From NCBI GenBank assembly GCA_946902985.2, contig OX336397.1, positions 185,384,813-185,448,812 of the forward strand: 64,000 bases of DNA, in the 5' to 3' direction. How positions within the stretch are numbered: position 1 is the first letter of the stretch; each line of letters begins with the position of its first letter. Both the position numbers and the translations under genes were made by a program. Below the pieces are notes generated by a model. That model worked only from the letters and a program-made list of their open reading frames with translations, searched no databases and had not been told where the DNA came from. Shown here in pieces: positions 46,370-58,045 of the stretch. This stretch comes from Meconema thalassinum. Lineage: Eukaryota; Arthropoda; Insecta; Orthoptera; Tettigoniidae.

Positions 46370-46758
46370 AGGTGGTTTGAGGTTTAGGTATACAGCGAGC
46401 GTAGTGCGGTGTCTTCACTTCGTTTCTTTCGCCAGTCTCTATGCAGCTACAGTGCTCAGTAGGACACACACTACCGGATGACATGTTGTGTGTACACTGG
46501 GAGCGTAGAGCAGTGTCTTCAATTTGTTTCTCTCGCCAGTCTCTATGCAGCTACAGTGCTCAGTAGGATGCTACTGGATGAGATGTTGTGTGTATACTGC
46601 GAGCGTAAAGCGGTGTCTTCTCTTCGTTTCTCTCGCCATTCTCTATGCAGCTACAGAGCTCAGTAGGACACACACTACTGGATGGCATGTTGTGTGTATA
46701 CTGCGAGCGTAAAGCAGTGTCTTCACTTCGTTTTTCTCGCCATTCACTAAGCAGCTAC
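46370..46758 (-). repeat. 104-bp tandem array, short inverted copy
   Basis: About 3.7 monomers, reverse complement of the array at 48013-48958. Monomer marks on this strand: GACATGTTGTGTGTA, GCGAGCGTA.AGC.GTGTCTTC, CTCGCCA and a GCAGCTACAG.GCTCAGTAGGA block. It abuts the P-type tail at 46759. Confidence 0.85.
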
Positions 46759-47075
46759 AGAAGAACAAATTGTGAGAAAAGAGAATCAAGAAAAATTGTT
46801 AAAGTCGTTCCATTTCACTGAACCCCTAGGACTATGGGACGCGAGTAAAAGTATTCAGAGCAACCGTACCGTACTCTTGTGCAAATCAGACATTAGTTTC
46901 GTTAGTTGTGCGTGCTATATAAGGGAAATCCGAAGATGAAACGAACTCCTACTAGTAAAAGATGAACATCACTTATATTTTACTCCATTCTACACAACAA
47001 CGTATGTTCATGTACTGCAAACATAATATATATATATTAATTTATGCTGGTATTACCTTGCGATAGCAATGCTAT
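46759..47075 (+). pseudogene. Inverted copy of the P-type transposase 3' tail
   Basis: It matches, in reverse complement, 48957-49445, minus the SINE at 49119-49306. It includes the last ~20 codons of the minus-strand transposase ('KRESRKI' then 'VVPFH' and TGA) and its 3' flank up to TTACCTTGCGATAGC. It carries the empty site (single TTAGTTTCGTTAGT at 46893-46906) for that SINE. It is directly joined to the 104-bp array, so it looks like an internally deleted relative of the transposon. Confidence 0.75.
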
Positions 47076-48012
47076 TACATGCTAATGTTGGGTGGGCAAT
47101 CAGCGCTGCAGTGGTCAATACGCGCACTGCTAGGAGGACACTGTTGTTGCAGAGAACGCCGCAATTGAGTAGGCTTTCTATTATTGGAGGCTAAGGCTAG
47201 AAGCGCAAATTCTTTTGGAAATAGAGCACTCTGTGGGCATTGTAGTAACTACTTCTAGCGATTCTGGTCTCTTCACGTCATGCAACGAAGCAATGCAGCG
47301 CTTGGTGAAGCAACAAGCAAGGAGAAAGGATTGGATTATTGAAAATAAAATAACTTCGCGTTCGCTTGGTAAAAAGCGGTGGCGTGCCGTGTAAAATCCG
47401 ATGAAAATATATTTTGAGTTTTTGGCTGTAGTTTTATATGTGTAGCCTACATGTGATTGTATATTGATCGGAAAAAAGATTGACTTTTGCCAGGACATCT
47501 AGCAGAGTTATTATGTGTGAAATTTTGATGAGGTTATGGTATTAAATGGGTGGATTTTTACTCGATATTTTTAACAATTTTCCGTTGGATATAATACATA
47601 ACACGCAAAAGTTGCCTTCATTTGCACAAGTAGTTTCCTTGTGCTATTGAATATTGAAATACATACTTCACAATACAATTGGGTAGGCCCATTTATAAAT
47701 GTGCTACCTCGAGCTGCTTACTGCATGCTCTAAATATTTTAATGTAGCGTAAAATTTCGCAATAGAAAACCTAAAAAACTTGGAAAATCATCGGTCGAAC
47801 TCTTTCCTTTAATACGGTATTAAAAACAAGGTAGTACACAGTATCATGGTGTACCTATACAATAAAATAAATTGTTTTCAGGGTTAGAAGTAGCCTACCG
47901 GCAATTCTTATCAAAATGTTCTATAGGTAGAGGATGGGGGTTGGGGGAATAGCTTGAGCAATACATTTTAGCAAGGGGTGAAACACATACCTGTACCAAA
48001 CAGAACAACTGT
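47076..48012. other. Spacer between inverted copies
   Basis: AT-rich. A 105-codon minus-strand frame (47498-47181) has no motif that I recognise and is doubtful. Confidence 0.35.
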
Positions 48013-48958
48013 CAACATGTCACCCTGTAGCGTGCGTCCTACTGAGCACAGTAGCTGTATAGAGACTGGAGAGAGAAACAAAGTGAAGACACTGCTTTAC
48101 GCTCGCAGTATTCACACAACATGTCACCCTGTAGCGTGCGTTCTACTGAGCACAGTAGCTGTATAGAGACTGGCGAGAGAAACAAAGTGAAGACACTGCT
48201 TTACGCTCGCAGTATTCACACAACATGTCACCCTGTAGCGTGCGTCCTACTGAGCACAGTAGCTGTATAGAGACTGGCGAGAGAAACAAAGTGAAGACAC
48301 TGCTTTACGCTCGCAGTATTCACACAACATGTCACCCTGTAGCGTGCGTCCTACTGAGCACAGTAGCTGTATAGAGACTGGCGAGAGAAACAAAGTGAAG
48401 ACACTGCTTTACGCTCGCAGTATTCACACAACATGTCATCCAGTAGTGTGCATCCTACTGAGCACAGTAGCTGTATAGTGAATGGCGAGAGAAACGAAGT
48501 GAAGACACCGCTCTACGCTCGCAGTATACACACAACATGTCATCCAGTAGTGTGCGTCCTACTGAGCACAGTAGCTGTATAGTGAATGGCGAGAGAAACG
48601 AAGTGAAGACACCGCTCTACGCTCCCAGTGTACACACAACATGTCAATCAGTAGTGTGCGTCCTACTGAACACTGTAGCCGCATAGAGACTGGCGAGAGA
48701 AACGAAGTGAAGACACTGCTCTACGGTCCCAGTGTACACACAACATGTCATCCAGTAGTGTGCGTCCTACTGAGCTCTGTAGTTGCATAGAGACTGGCGA
48801 GAGAAACGAAGTGAAGACACTGCTCTACGCTCCCAGTGTACACACAACATGTCAATCAGTAGAGTGCGTCCTACTGAGCTCTGTAGCCGCATAGAGAATG
48901 GCGAGAGAAACGAAGTGAAGACACTGCTCTACGCTCGCAGTATACACACAACATGGCT
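48013..48958 (+). repeat. 104-bp tandem array, nine monomers
   Basis: CAACATG starts lie exactly 104 bp apart at 48013, 48117, 48221, 48325, 48429, 48533, 48637, 48741, 48845 and 48949. The first monomers (CACCCTGTAGCGTGCG) and later ones (CATCCAGTAGTGTGCG) form two variant groups. It lies at the 3' side of the minus-strand transposase gene. Confidence 0.95.
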
Positions 48959-49118
48959 ATCGCAAGGTAATGCCAGCTTAAATTAATATATAGACTATGT
49001 TTGCAGTACATGAACATACGTTGTTGAGTAGAATGGAGTAAAATATAAGTGATGTTCATCTTTTACTAGTTTCATCTTCGGATTTCCCGTAAATAGCACG
49101 CACAACTAACGAAACTAA

Positions 49119-49306
49119 AAGGAAGCTTGTAGTTTAACGTGACCGTTAATCTTGAGATCATGAGCCACGGGACCTCCTTTTAACGTGGAATCCAAACCAC
49201 AGGACATGGCATTTCACATCGAAAATCTCACATGCATTGACCGGGAATCGAACCCGGTCCACCTTGGTGAGAGGCCAACAGCTTGACCGCTGTGCCACCA
49301 CGCCCC
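49119..49306 (-). mobile_element. tRNA-derived SINE with 14-bp target duplication
   Basis: ACTAACGAAACTAA is found on both sides (49105-49118 and 49307-49320). On the minus strand: a GGGGCGTGGTGGCACAGCGG head with A box, GGTTCGATTCCCGG B box, and the same body as 36160-36352. The empty site survives at 46893-46906 in the inverted copy. Confidence 0.95.
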
Positions 49307-51327
49307 ACTAACGAAACTAATGTCTGATTTGCACAAGAGTACGGTATGGTTGCACTGAATACTTTTACTGGCGTCCCATAGTCCTAGGGATTCAGTGAAA
49401 TGGAACGACTTTTCCAATTTTTCTTGATTCTCTTTTCCCATAATTTGTTCTTCTTCTCAAGAAGTAGTCTCGGCGAAACTCATCTGTCATGTCATTGGTG
49501 TAGTTAGTGACAGAGGGGCGCAGAAACTTCTGCAATTTTTGACTTGCTCAGTTCCTCAGGGTGATCACTCACTCCACACTGTAGAATAGGTGTTTTAGCA
49601 ACATGTGGCAACAGTATTGTGGTTACTCATCATTTCGTCCGTTACTTCTTCCAGTCTCATCAGCTGCGAAACAAAACCTGGCTTAGGATATCGGAGACCT
49701 CCTCTGCCTTTGAATTTTATAAGTGACATCACTGGGGATTGACTCTGGATACTACTAATTTTATCAGTTCGTACCAAATACCCTCCAATATAGGCCATTG
49801 CAGCACTCGTCATAGAAACACATGGTACCCCTTCATTTGCGATGCTTTCCAATTGTGTTTTAAATGTTCTTGCTAAATCTGTATTCGTTGTTGCCGATTG
49901 ATCTGCATGAATCGTTGTGCTCGTGCGTCTCCCGGTTGAGTTACGTGTTACCATCCAGTCACTACAGGCAGATTCAGGTGCTACATTTCCCGTGAGAGAT
50001 GCACTTACGAGTCCAGTAGTCAGAATTGTATGCAGGGCCTGTGTAACACTTGCAGCGTCGGTTTGGTCGTTGCTACCTCCAAACTGTCTGATGCAACTGA
50101 ACAAGCTTCCTACTTCATCAGAAGAAAATTTCCTGGTTAATACGAAATGAAAGCCATTTTCAAGCAGGTACTTGACACAGAGTATGGGAGATTTTGTCGT
50201 CAGACAAACTGCTTCATCAGTTTCTTTACTTATGAATTCCACCGGACTTGCTGATGCTTTCTTCCAGAGTTCCAGATAGGGAATGAAGTCGTTCTCCAGC
50301 CATTCGAGTCTTTCATCGCCAACTGAGAAGAAATGCGTTGCGTCTTAATTCCTAGAGTGTATACGCTGCAAAGTGTTCTTAACATTGAGGATGGTGAAGC
50401 ACTTGTTAACTAGCTTCAAGAACTCAATAGTGCCTTCAGCATCCTGAATTGTTTTTATTCCGAAATGAGACCCATATTGCCTCAAGGACTCAAGGGCTGA
50501 AATAACATCCGAAGAGAAAATATCGACAGCTCTGCCCACATGCATTTTCTCAAAGGTTGTCGGGTAGATATGTTTGTGTGTCAGTCTTCTAACTAGTTTC
50601 ACTTTCAAATCTTTTTGCATGTCGTACAACTTTCTGATGAACCAACCAAATTTGGAATTCCCATCCTTAACTAACTGCTTCTTCACGTTCAGTAATGCAT
50701 TCCTTAAATTTTTCAATATTTGGCATTGGTCATAAGACAGAAATAAATTGCGTGAACTGTCCAAGGGATGTGGCACGACAGGTAGAGGTGTGCTACCCCC
50801 AGAAAGTAAGCGGAATAATTTCACATTTGTAGAATGATTATCTGCCACCACAGGTATAACAATAAATGATGCCTTTTCCACTTTATCAATAATTTCAATA
50901 GTAAGTTGATGAAGTACTTCAGCTTTTATGTCCCGAGTAAAAAAGTATGACACAGGAATTTTAAAATGCGTAGCAAGTCCGAGGATCACAAAGCACAGCA
51001 GTTTTGATTCGATTTCTTTTTCTAGGCCTAAATCTTTTTCCAGTCCACTCATTGACACAATCCCTGTACTTCATCAGCTGCTTTACAGTAAAGCGCGCGT
51101 GGTTGGATAGCCATATGATCTACAATAACTGAGCCTAATATATTTATTCCCTCAGTAAATTTTGCTTCTTCGTGGAATCTCTTCACTATTAAACTTGACA
51201 CCATTACACCAGTAGTGCTTCCAACATAACGTTTGATGGTAGATTTAGAAGGCAAGCTTAACAGTTCGCTACTTTGTATAAATCGGTAACCTGCCGGGGA
51301 CTTACTGTGCCAGATAACGCAATACCT

Positions 51328-51360
<33 letters not shown>

Positions 51361-52079
51361 TTTTATTAATTCCATTTGATCAAATACATGTATACAATAC
51401 ATTTTTGATATAGGACACGTCAGAATTTACATCTATAAAATAAAAGTACTAATAGGTATATACAGTAATACTAATATTATAACTATTTATAACTTATTAT
51501 AACAACAGATCTTAAGAGATGCATACTTATTGGACAACTATTTACACCTTATTCTATTATCATAATATGAAAACTTAATTCTATAAATACAACAACTTAC
51601 AGCTAGGTATTACAATTAAAATAGAAAAGTAAAATATAATTATAGATTTCATCGTTTCTATACACTAAGATATTCAACTACAGAGTAAAAACAATGGCAC
51701 TGCAGATAAGCTTTCAACAATTTATCAAAGATTTTTATTTTTGGGGCAAGTTTTATATACTGGGGTAGTTTATTGTATAATTTAACTCCTGTGTGATATG
51801 TTCCTTTTTGATATATGCTTGTGTGTGTGTTTTGAATGTTTTGATTTTGTCTTGTGTTATGCCTATGAACATCATTTTTTTAAGAAAAACATCCTCATTC
51901 ATTAAATTCTTTTTACAAAACATAATACTTTCAAAGATATATATACAGGGCAGAGGGAGAATGTTTAAATATTTAAACGGAGGTCTAAATGATTCTCTAG
52001 TGTTTACATTTGCCTTAATTCTAAACGCCCTCTTTTGTATCCTAAACGTGCTTAGTACATCTGGCGACATCTTGAGTCA
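51328..52079 (-). mobile_element. Truncated CR1/jockey-like LINE inside the transposase gene
   Basis: On the minus strand, 'FRIQKRAFRI', 'SFRPPFKYLNILPLPCIYIF' and then 'YTINYPSI' follow the conserved C-terminus of CR1/jockey-type reverse transcriptases (order 'QKRA.R', 'LNIL.lpslYif', then 'yN.lP'). Further homology runs to about 51690, then a 3' UTR with AATAAAA and a terminal CTAT repeat (51328-51360). 5'-truncated. It splits the transposase between the coiled-coil and catalytic parts. Confidence 0.75.
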
Positions 52080-52759
52080 CTCCTTCTAGGCTTCTTCTGT
52101 AGAAATACTTTAAGCTGTTCTTGTAGAAATTTTGCTTTTAAATTTCCTTCAGCACTCGGAACCTCAATTGCCTCCAAATTATAGTCAACCAAATTTTTGT
52201 CTAGCCTGTTGATTCGTTGCTTGAGTTGCTCTTGGCGACCTTTAAGTGCAGATATTTTTTTTTCTTGCACGCCTTAGTGACCTACGCAGTGTTCGTCGTA
52301 TCCTATTCCGTGAGTCCAATTGTCTCATATTTAATTTTGTTTGTGTAGACGCATCTTCCTTGACTAAATCATTAACATTTGAGATGGCAGGTGGGGGGAC
52401 AGCATCCAAAGCACAAGATTCAACCGCAACAAAGCCTGCCTTGGGGGATTTTGTACATTTTAATGATACAGTTGATTTGACAATATTTCTTCTTGGCACT
52501 GACAGTTTAAGTTTCTTACTTGGTGGGTGTCACTGAAAACGCTGGGCACCGCATCAGGTTTCAACCGCTTTACCTTTAATTCTGGTCTGTAGTCACATTC
52601 GATGAAGTGATTACTGCACACGACGGAGCGGTCATTAGGGTTCCATAACTTATCCTTGGTATCACCTACACAACAGAAACAGAAGATTATTATATTATTT
52701 GTTGTTTTATCATTAGTGGGGCTTGGACATATTGGTCATTTAGCTCCGTGTACTTGGGT

Positions 52760-53105
52760 ATTGTAGAATCTGTGTGATAACCTGTGCAATTGAGGTGTCT
52801 GTAGTAGTGGGTGTAATTGTAATTCAGGTGATGATTGGGAAGTAGGTGGCCGCGGCCTTAAGTTAGGAACAATCCGGGCATTGTCTGGAGTATAGGAGGG
52901 AAACCACGGAAAACCACTTCCAGGATGGATGAAATGGGAATTGAACCCACCTCATCTCGGTTTTACGTCAAGAAGCTGAGTGTTCCCCGTTCCAGCCCTC
53001 AGACCTGAGTTAAATTTCTTGGCAGAGCCGGGAATCCAACCCGGACCTCTGGGCCGACAGACAAGAATGCTAGCCTCTACACGACAAGGTGGTCAGGAGA
53101 TTATT
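52760..53105 (-). mobile_element. SINE(s) in intron 1 of the minus-strand transposase
   Basis: On the minus strand, a GGGTTGGATTCCCGG-type B box (53025-53045) and a GGTTCAATTCCCATT box (52928-52945), then GTGGTTTTCCGTGG and CCGCGGCCA blocks. Similar sequence is at 60485-60775. Probably two overlapping or nested SINE copies; it lies between THAP exons 1 and 2. Confidence 0.65.
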
Positions 53106-53285
53106 ATAATCATCATCATCAGAACTAGAGCAATAACATGGTCAACGTATGCTACATACCTTGTCTGCTTATTGCTTTAATCCATAATTTCTTTGTCGGC
53201 TCTCGACTAGGAAATTCATGAAAACTCGTTCCAGGAACATTATTTCTAGAGCTTGTTTACAAAACGGCACAAAACAGTATACCAT

Positions 53286-53631
53286 CGTAATAAAGTGGTC
53301 TTATTTCAGCTTGACACAATGTGTATAAATACCATTGAACTATATAGGTACTACTGGAACAACTCCTCCCATGGTAACCCTCGCTGAAAATGCTTCCTGG
53401 TCATCGCCTCCTTGACGTGCACCACCAGGCGTAAATCGTCGCACCAAAACCCGTCATACCATTGAACTCTAGGTTGCAAATCAGCTGATATGTCGTGATT
53501 CTTTTCTTATATTTGATCGCACGTCCATTATTTTATAGAGAGAACATAGTGTGTTTGGAGTTAATACTCTATTATTATTTTTATTGTAACTGTTTGCTGC
53601 AATAAATGTATAATTATGTTATAAAATCAAG
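53286..53631. promoter_or_regulatory. Shared intergenic region between two divergent transposase genes
   Basis: 346 bp separate the ATG at 53285 (minus) from the ATG at 53632 (plus). Any promoters for both genes must lie here if no upstream exons exist. It holds a TATATAG at about 53341, an AATAAATGTATAAT stretch near 53610, and no repeat that I recognise. Promoter activity is inferred only from position. Confidence 0.4.
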
Positions 53632-54409
53632 ATGCCCGTTGCTTGTGTAGCATTCGGATACTCTAATAGGCAGGAGAAAAGCTCACAAAAGCTTCATTTC
53701 CACAGGTAAGCACTACTGTACCTCTGTGCAACGTTATATATAATGGTATTTCCCAAAAATACGGTAGACTTACGGTCTGCTTTATTTTTGAATCGAGATT
53801 TGTAATGAGGTAGCCTAGGCTATCCTGTGTTTATGGATAACCTTACATCAAATTTTGACATAGGCCTAATAGTCCTAAATAGCATAATGACAAATAGACT
53901 TAGGCCCTATTATAGGTTATAAGTTATTAGTCACAGAATTATAACCTGGCTCATATTACAGATTTCCATGGAAACGTCCAGATGTGTTAAAGAAATGGGT
54001 TATAGCTGTGAGGAGGAAGGACTGGACCCCCACAAAATACAGTTATATCTGTAGTGAACATTTTACAGAATCATGCTACTTGTTTGGTTCAAATAGAAAC
54101 AAACCACTGTTTAAAGATGATGCAGTACCTGCAATTTTAAATTTTCCTCAGCATCTGCTTCAGCCACCCAAGAAGAGACGGATGGTTATTGAACGACAAG
54201 TACAAGTTGAGGTATGTAGACCTAATATTTACTGTTACTTTTATTTCTGTAGTAATTTCAAATCTACCAGGCTATAATATAATGTAATTTATTGCAGCCA
54301 ATGGCCATTCATGATACATTAAATTACAACTCCATAAGGGAGAACTTCCTTGGTTTTCACCACATGATGATGTACCTATCAAGCTTGTCACTGCATAGCA
54401 TGCACATGC

Positions 54410-54486
54410 ACTGGTTGGTTGTTAGGGCAGATGACCTCGTTGTTCCACCCCATAAAACAACTATAACTAACTAACTAACTAACCAA
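54410..54486 (+). repeat. SINE 3' tail with AACT repeat
   Basis: GGCAGATGACCTCGTTGTTC...ATAAAACAACTATAACTAACTAACTAACT. Same tail type as the insertions in FLYWCH-2. Confidence 0.6.
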
Positions 54487-54529
54487 CTTACACTAGTGGT
54501 CCAGCTGATGGTATTTCTTATTTACACAC

Positions 54530-55300
54530 ACTTTGTGGTGAAAGAAGTGTACAGACAGTCTTGTCACTAAGTGTCGTATCCAGCTCTTGGAAGTCGCTCC
54601 ATATTTCGTTCCTCTTCCTTGTCATAGTATCCAGGTATGGATGGCAGTAACATTCGTAAACTTATCTCCTCGACCGATGGGAGTTGTCCGGTTGTCAGAT
54701 AGACCAGGCACGAAGGTGTAAACTCTGATAAGCTCAAGACCCTTTTGAGTTAGCTACCTTTGATCCGATCCAGGTAAGTCAGTTTCCTATATCTGAGGTG
54801 TTGCCATAATTTTTTTTCAGGGCATATGTCACCACTGGTGAGATTTTCAACCTGAACAGTTCCATCGCAGTTTTAGCAAAAGATTACTAAGGTGGCTTAC
54901 GTCACTCGTGGCTTTCATAGCAGCATCAGGTCTATCACATGGATTGTAAACACATTGCCCAAAGTCTGAAATGTCGCTCCTAATTATACAAAGTGTTTCA
55001 CTGAAGTAAGGGACCATTACAATATACAATAGCCTCTTGTATCCCCACCTTTCCTTAAGAGCATTGTTACCGTCTTTTCTGCATTTATCTGTACTGCAAC
55101 TCTTTTTTTTTCAGCCCACTCAAACTTCCTAATCATAGTTGCACGACAATGCCAAGTCATCAGCATAGACATACAATTCATCCTTATAAGTCCGGGAATA
55201 TCGTTTTCTTCTCCCCCACCATCTCCTTCACTGATATAGTCCAGTAAACACATCACATCCCACTTCTTCCTCTGTTGGTCTCGTGTAAGGTACGTGGGTC
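54530..55300 (-). pseudogene. LINE fragment in intron 2 of the plus-strand transposase
   Basis: On the minus strand, allowing indels: 'FEWAEKKRVAVQINAEKT' (segment after the RT active site), then 'RLKISPVVTYAL', 'RKLTYLDRIKGS' and 'SCLVYL', which follow the usual LINE order. It is degenerate, with many stops. Confidence 0.65.
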
Positions 55301-55344
55301 TCTATGTCCGGGCTATCATCTTGCAAGAACTCTTCCTTCTATCT

Positions 55345-55425
55345 TTTTATGTTTGTTAGTTAGTTATTGTTTTTAAGGGGCGGAACTACGAGGTCATCTG
55401 CCCCTCTTTCTATGTTGCCACCGAT
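55345..55425 (-). repeat. SINE 3' tail, inverted
   Basis: GTTTTTAAGGGGCGGAACTACGAGGTCATCTGCC is the reverse complement of the SINE tail at 54410-54486. Confidence 0.6.
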
Positions 55426-58045
55426 CAAATCTGATATATGTGGTAGGCCTACAGTAACATTGCATTTTATTGTAAACATAACTTTGCACGTGGTAATAAA
55501 GACAAATTGTTGCCGTGCTCTTATCTGAGGGGCCCTATTGGTCAACAGCATTATAGACTCCAAATATCACCCTCACCTCCCAACACATTGTGTTCATGTT
55601 GAACGCTGAAAGCTCCATTTGCGATGTACTGAATACTCATATTAAATTGTACACATTATCTTATTATTACATTTCCAGACTGATGGCGTTAATGTCACTG
55701 AAGGAGAATGTTCCAAAAGATAGTAAAATGTTCATGTTTTGATGCAAACATATTTTACTTTACAGGATGAAAAGCAGGTCACCAGATCAGTATCCAACGT
55801 CTCTGATGAAAACATTCAAGATACATGTCGACCAAAACCTCCAGATTCACCGCAAAAGAAAGCTCTGAAGAAGAAAATTAAGCTATTACAAGAAAAACTT
55901 AGGCGAAGAAATAAGAAGATCACCAATATGAAGCAGCTCCTCAAACAATTGAAATCTGCAAATTCATCACATGGTGTAATTTCTGTGCTTTAGTCATTAT
56001 TTGAAGGCTTCCCCCTTGAGGTTCTTATGAATACTTTCAAGAATGAAGGTAATTCTAAAAACAGGTTGCATTACACAAGTCTGATGAAGCAGTTTGCCTC
56101 AACCTTGTACTTCTATTCCCCAAAGGCATACAGGTTTGTTCGTTCGAAGTTCCATAACATGTTTCATTTGCCACACCCGTCAACATTAAGGGCATGGACG
56201 TCCAAATTGAATTGTGAACCAGGATATTTGGAAGAGGTATTTTTATATCTTAAGGAGAATATTGCTGAGAAGCCTTGGTTGAAGGACTGTAACCTTGCTA
56301 TCGATGCAATGTCTCTACGCAAACAAACTGTATGGGACCGAGCTGAGGGAAAATATTATGGATATGTGGACTGTGGTGCAATTCTGGGTTTTGAGGATGA
56401 ACTGGCATCTGAAGCTCTTGTGCTAATGGTAGTATCACTCACACACAACTTCAAGTGTCCTGTGGGTTACTTTCTGAACAATAAAACATCAGCAGAAATA
56501 CAGTGCCAGATGATCAATGTATGTCTTACGAAGTTACATGAGGTAGGTGTTAAAGTGTGGGGCCTAACCTGTGATGGAACTTCTACTAATGTTCAAACAA
56601 TGAAACAGTTTGGTTGTGCAATAGATTCGGCAGCAAGTAGTTGTAGTTTTGAGCATGTGAAAATGGGAACTGTGTTCGTTATTTTTGACCCTTGCCATAT
56701 GGTGAAGTTGGCGAGGAATACCCTCTCTGATAAGAAGATTTTGTCTTCTCCAAAGGGTGATATAAAATGGGAGTACATCACTAAAATAAATGAGATTCAG
56801 GAGAATGAGGGGCTAAATTTTGCCAATAATCTGAGTGGTGCACACATTAGGTGGGGAAACAAAAAATGAATGTTCAACTTTCAGTGCAGACATTGAGTTC
56901 TGGTGTCGCAGATGCAATTTCATTTTTAGGGAAACAGGGTAATTTTTTCTTTACTGACAGTGAAGCAACGGAAGAATTCATATACATGATCGACAGACTG
57001 GTTGATTTGCTTAATTCCAGAAACCCATTTCAGAAAGGTTACAAGCAACCATTGTTCATTCAGGGGGAACAGTACTGGTTAAAATGCTTCACAGAAACTT
57101 GTGATTACTTGAGGTTTTTAAAGATTGAAGGAATACCATGTGTGTGCCATGCTAGGAAACTGTTCTGTGTTGGACTTATTATAGCTGCGACTTCTATTAG
57201 AGAAGTTGCTAGAATATTGCTCACCAGATCTGAGAAATCATTTAAATATGTGTTGACATACAAGTTTTCACAGGATCACATTGAGTAACTTTTTTCTTGC
57301 ATTCGAACTCGTGGGGGATGGAATAATAATCCCAATACTTTGCAGTTCAAATGGGCATTAAGAAGACTAATGTTCAGAAACAGTGTAAATGCTGCTGGGA
57401 ATTGTGAGAATATGGATTCAGTTTCAGGGGGTTCTGTTATTGAATTTCGTTCGCAGAAAACAACAGCTTCTAATGCATGTGATGCTAACGATAGCACAGA
57501 AATGGAAGAGCGGTATTCAGATTTGCTTGAGATGCATATGTCTGAATTTCTGGACAACATTTTGTGTTATATCGGAGGGTATATTGTGATGAGGCTTTTG
57601 AAGTCTCTAACTTGCTCACAATGTAGAACAATGCTAATAAAACAATCTGAACGTCTTCTTGACCACTCTTACGCTGCTCCCATCAAAACCTGTTACAATT
57701 TTGTGCAACATGTTTCGAGAGGTAAGCTGATTGAACCATCTCCAGATGTTGTTAAAATCGTTTAATGTACAGAGAAGGAATTTAGGTTTTAGAGTTGTGT
57801 TAGGCGAGCTGATGAATATGCGCAATGTAGATAATATTATTGCCCAGTCCGTCGTTATGAAGTTTAGTACTGGCCTTTCAATTTTTCACACCCAATATAG
57901 AGTGAATTTCTTTGTGAAGAGCTGCACGAGTTGCAAATCCTAAGAAAGGTTGCTGAAATTTATGTATACATTAGACTAGTGAGTTATGGTAAAAAAAGCA
58001 GTCCTTGCATAAAGCTCATGGCAACTCTTCTAGTGTTAGGGCAAA

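Larger units (their letters stand above)
49392..53285 (-). pseudogene. P-superfamily THAP transposase (THAP9-like), minus strand
   Basis: Exon 1 (53285-53160) starts 'MVYCFVPFCK', giving the first THAP Cys pair, then a one-base frameshift, then 'GTSFHEFP' and 'LWIKAI'; donor GTATGT. Exon 2 (from 52665, after TTGTGTAG) completes the C2CH finger with 'VVCSNHF' and 'DAVPSVF', followed by a basic coiled-coil region (about 52330-52090). A LINE splits it at 51328-52079. The body resumes 'YCVIWHSKSPAGYRF', then 'VDHMAIQPR' and 'PVVADNHSTN' (RNase H-like core acidic residues) and 'CQILKNLRN'. Other breaks: about 52525, 52255 and 51060 (frameshifts), TAA at 50345, and frameshifts near 49617 and 49535. 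The C-terminus is near 49392. P-type transposases cut and paste DNA with GTP as cofactor. Dead copy; clearly different in sequence from the plus-strand gene. Confidence 0.85.
53632..58045 (+). pseudogene. P-superfamily THAP transposase, plus strand
   Basis: Exon 1 53632-53705 ('MPVACVAFGYSN'), exon 2 53962-54211 ('WKRPDVLKKWV', 'YICSEHF', 'DAVPAIL'), exon 3 from 55766, with matching phases and GTAAGC/GTATGT donors. The THAP C2CH finger has lost its second Cys (Tyr at 'FGYSN'). A Lys-rich coiled coil (55850-55960) ends at an in-frame TAG (55991-55993). The RNase H-like core follows: 'LAIDAMSLR', 'LTCDGTSTN' and 'FDPCHMVKLARN' with the usual Asp residues. There is a one-base frameshift in the A-run at 56861-56866, TAA at 57286, and further shifts after 57765; tail homology fades near 58045. 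It is about the length of P-type and THAP9 proteins. Intron 2 holds a LINE and SINE tails. Confidence 0.87.

Noticed and set aside
47181..47498. 105-codon minus-strand ORF
   Set aside because: No motif, no copy, AT-rich spacer between inverted copies; kept only as a note.
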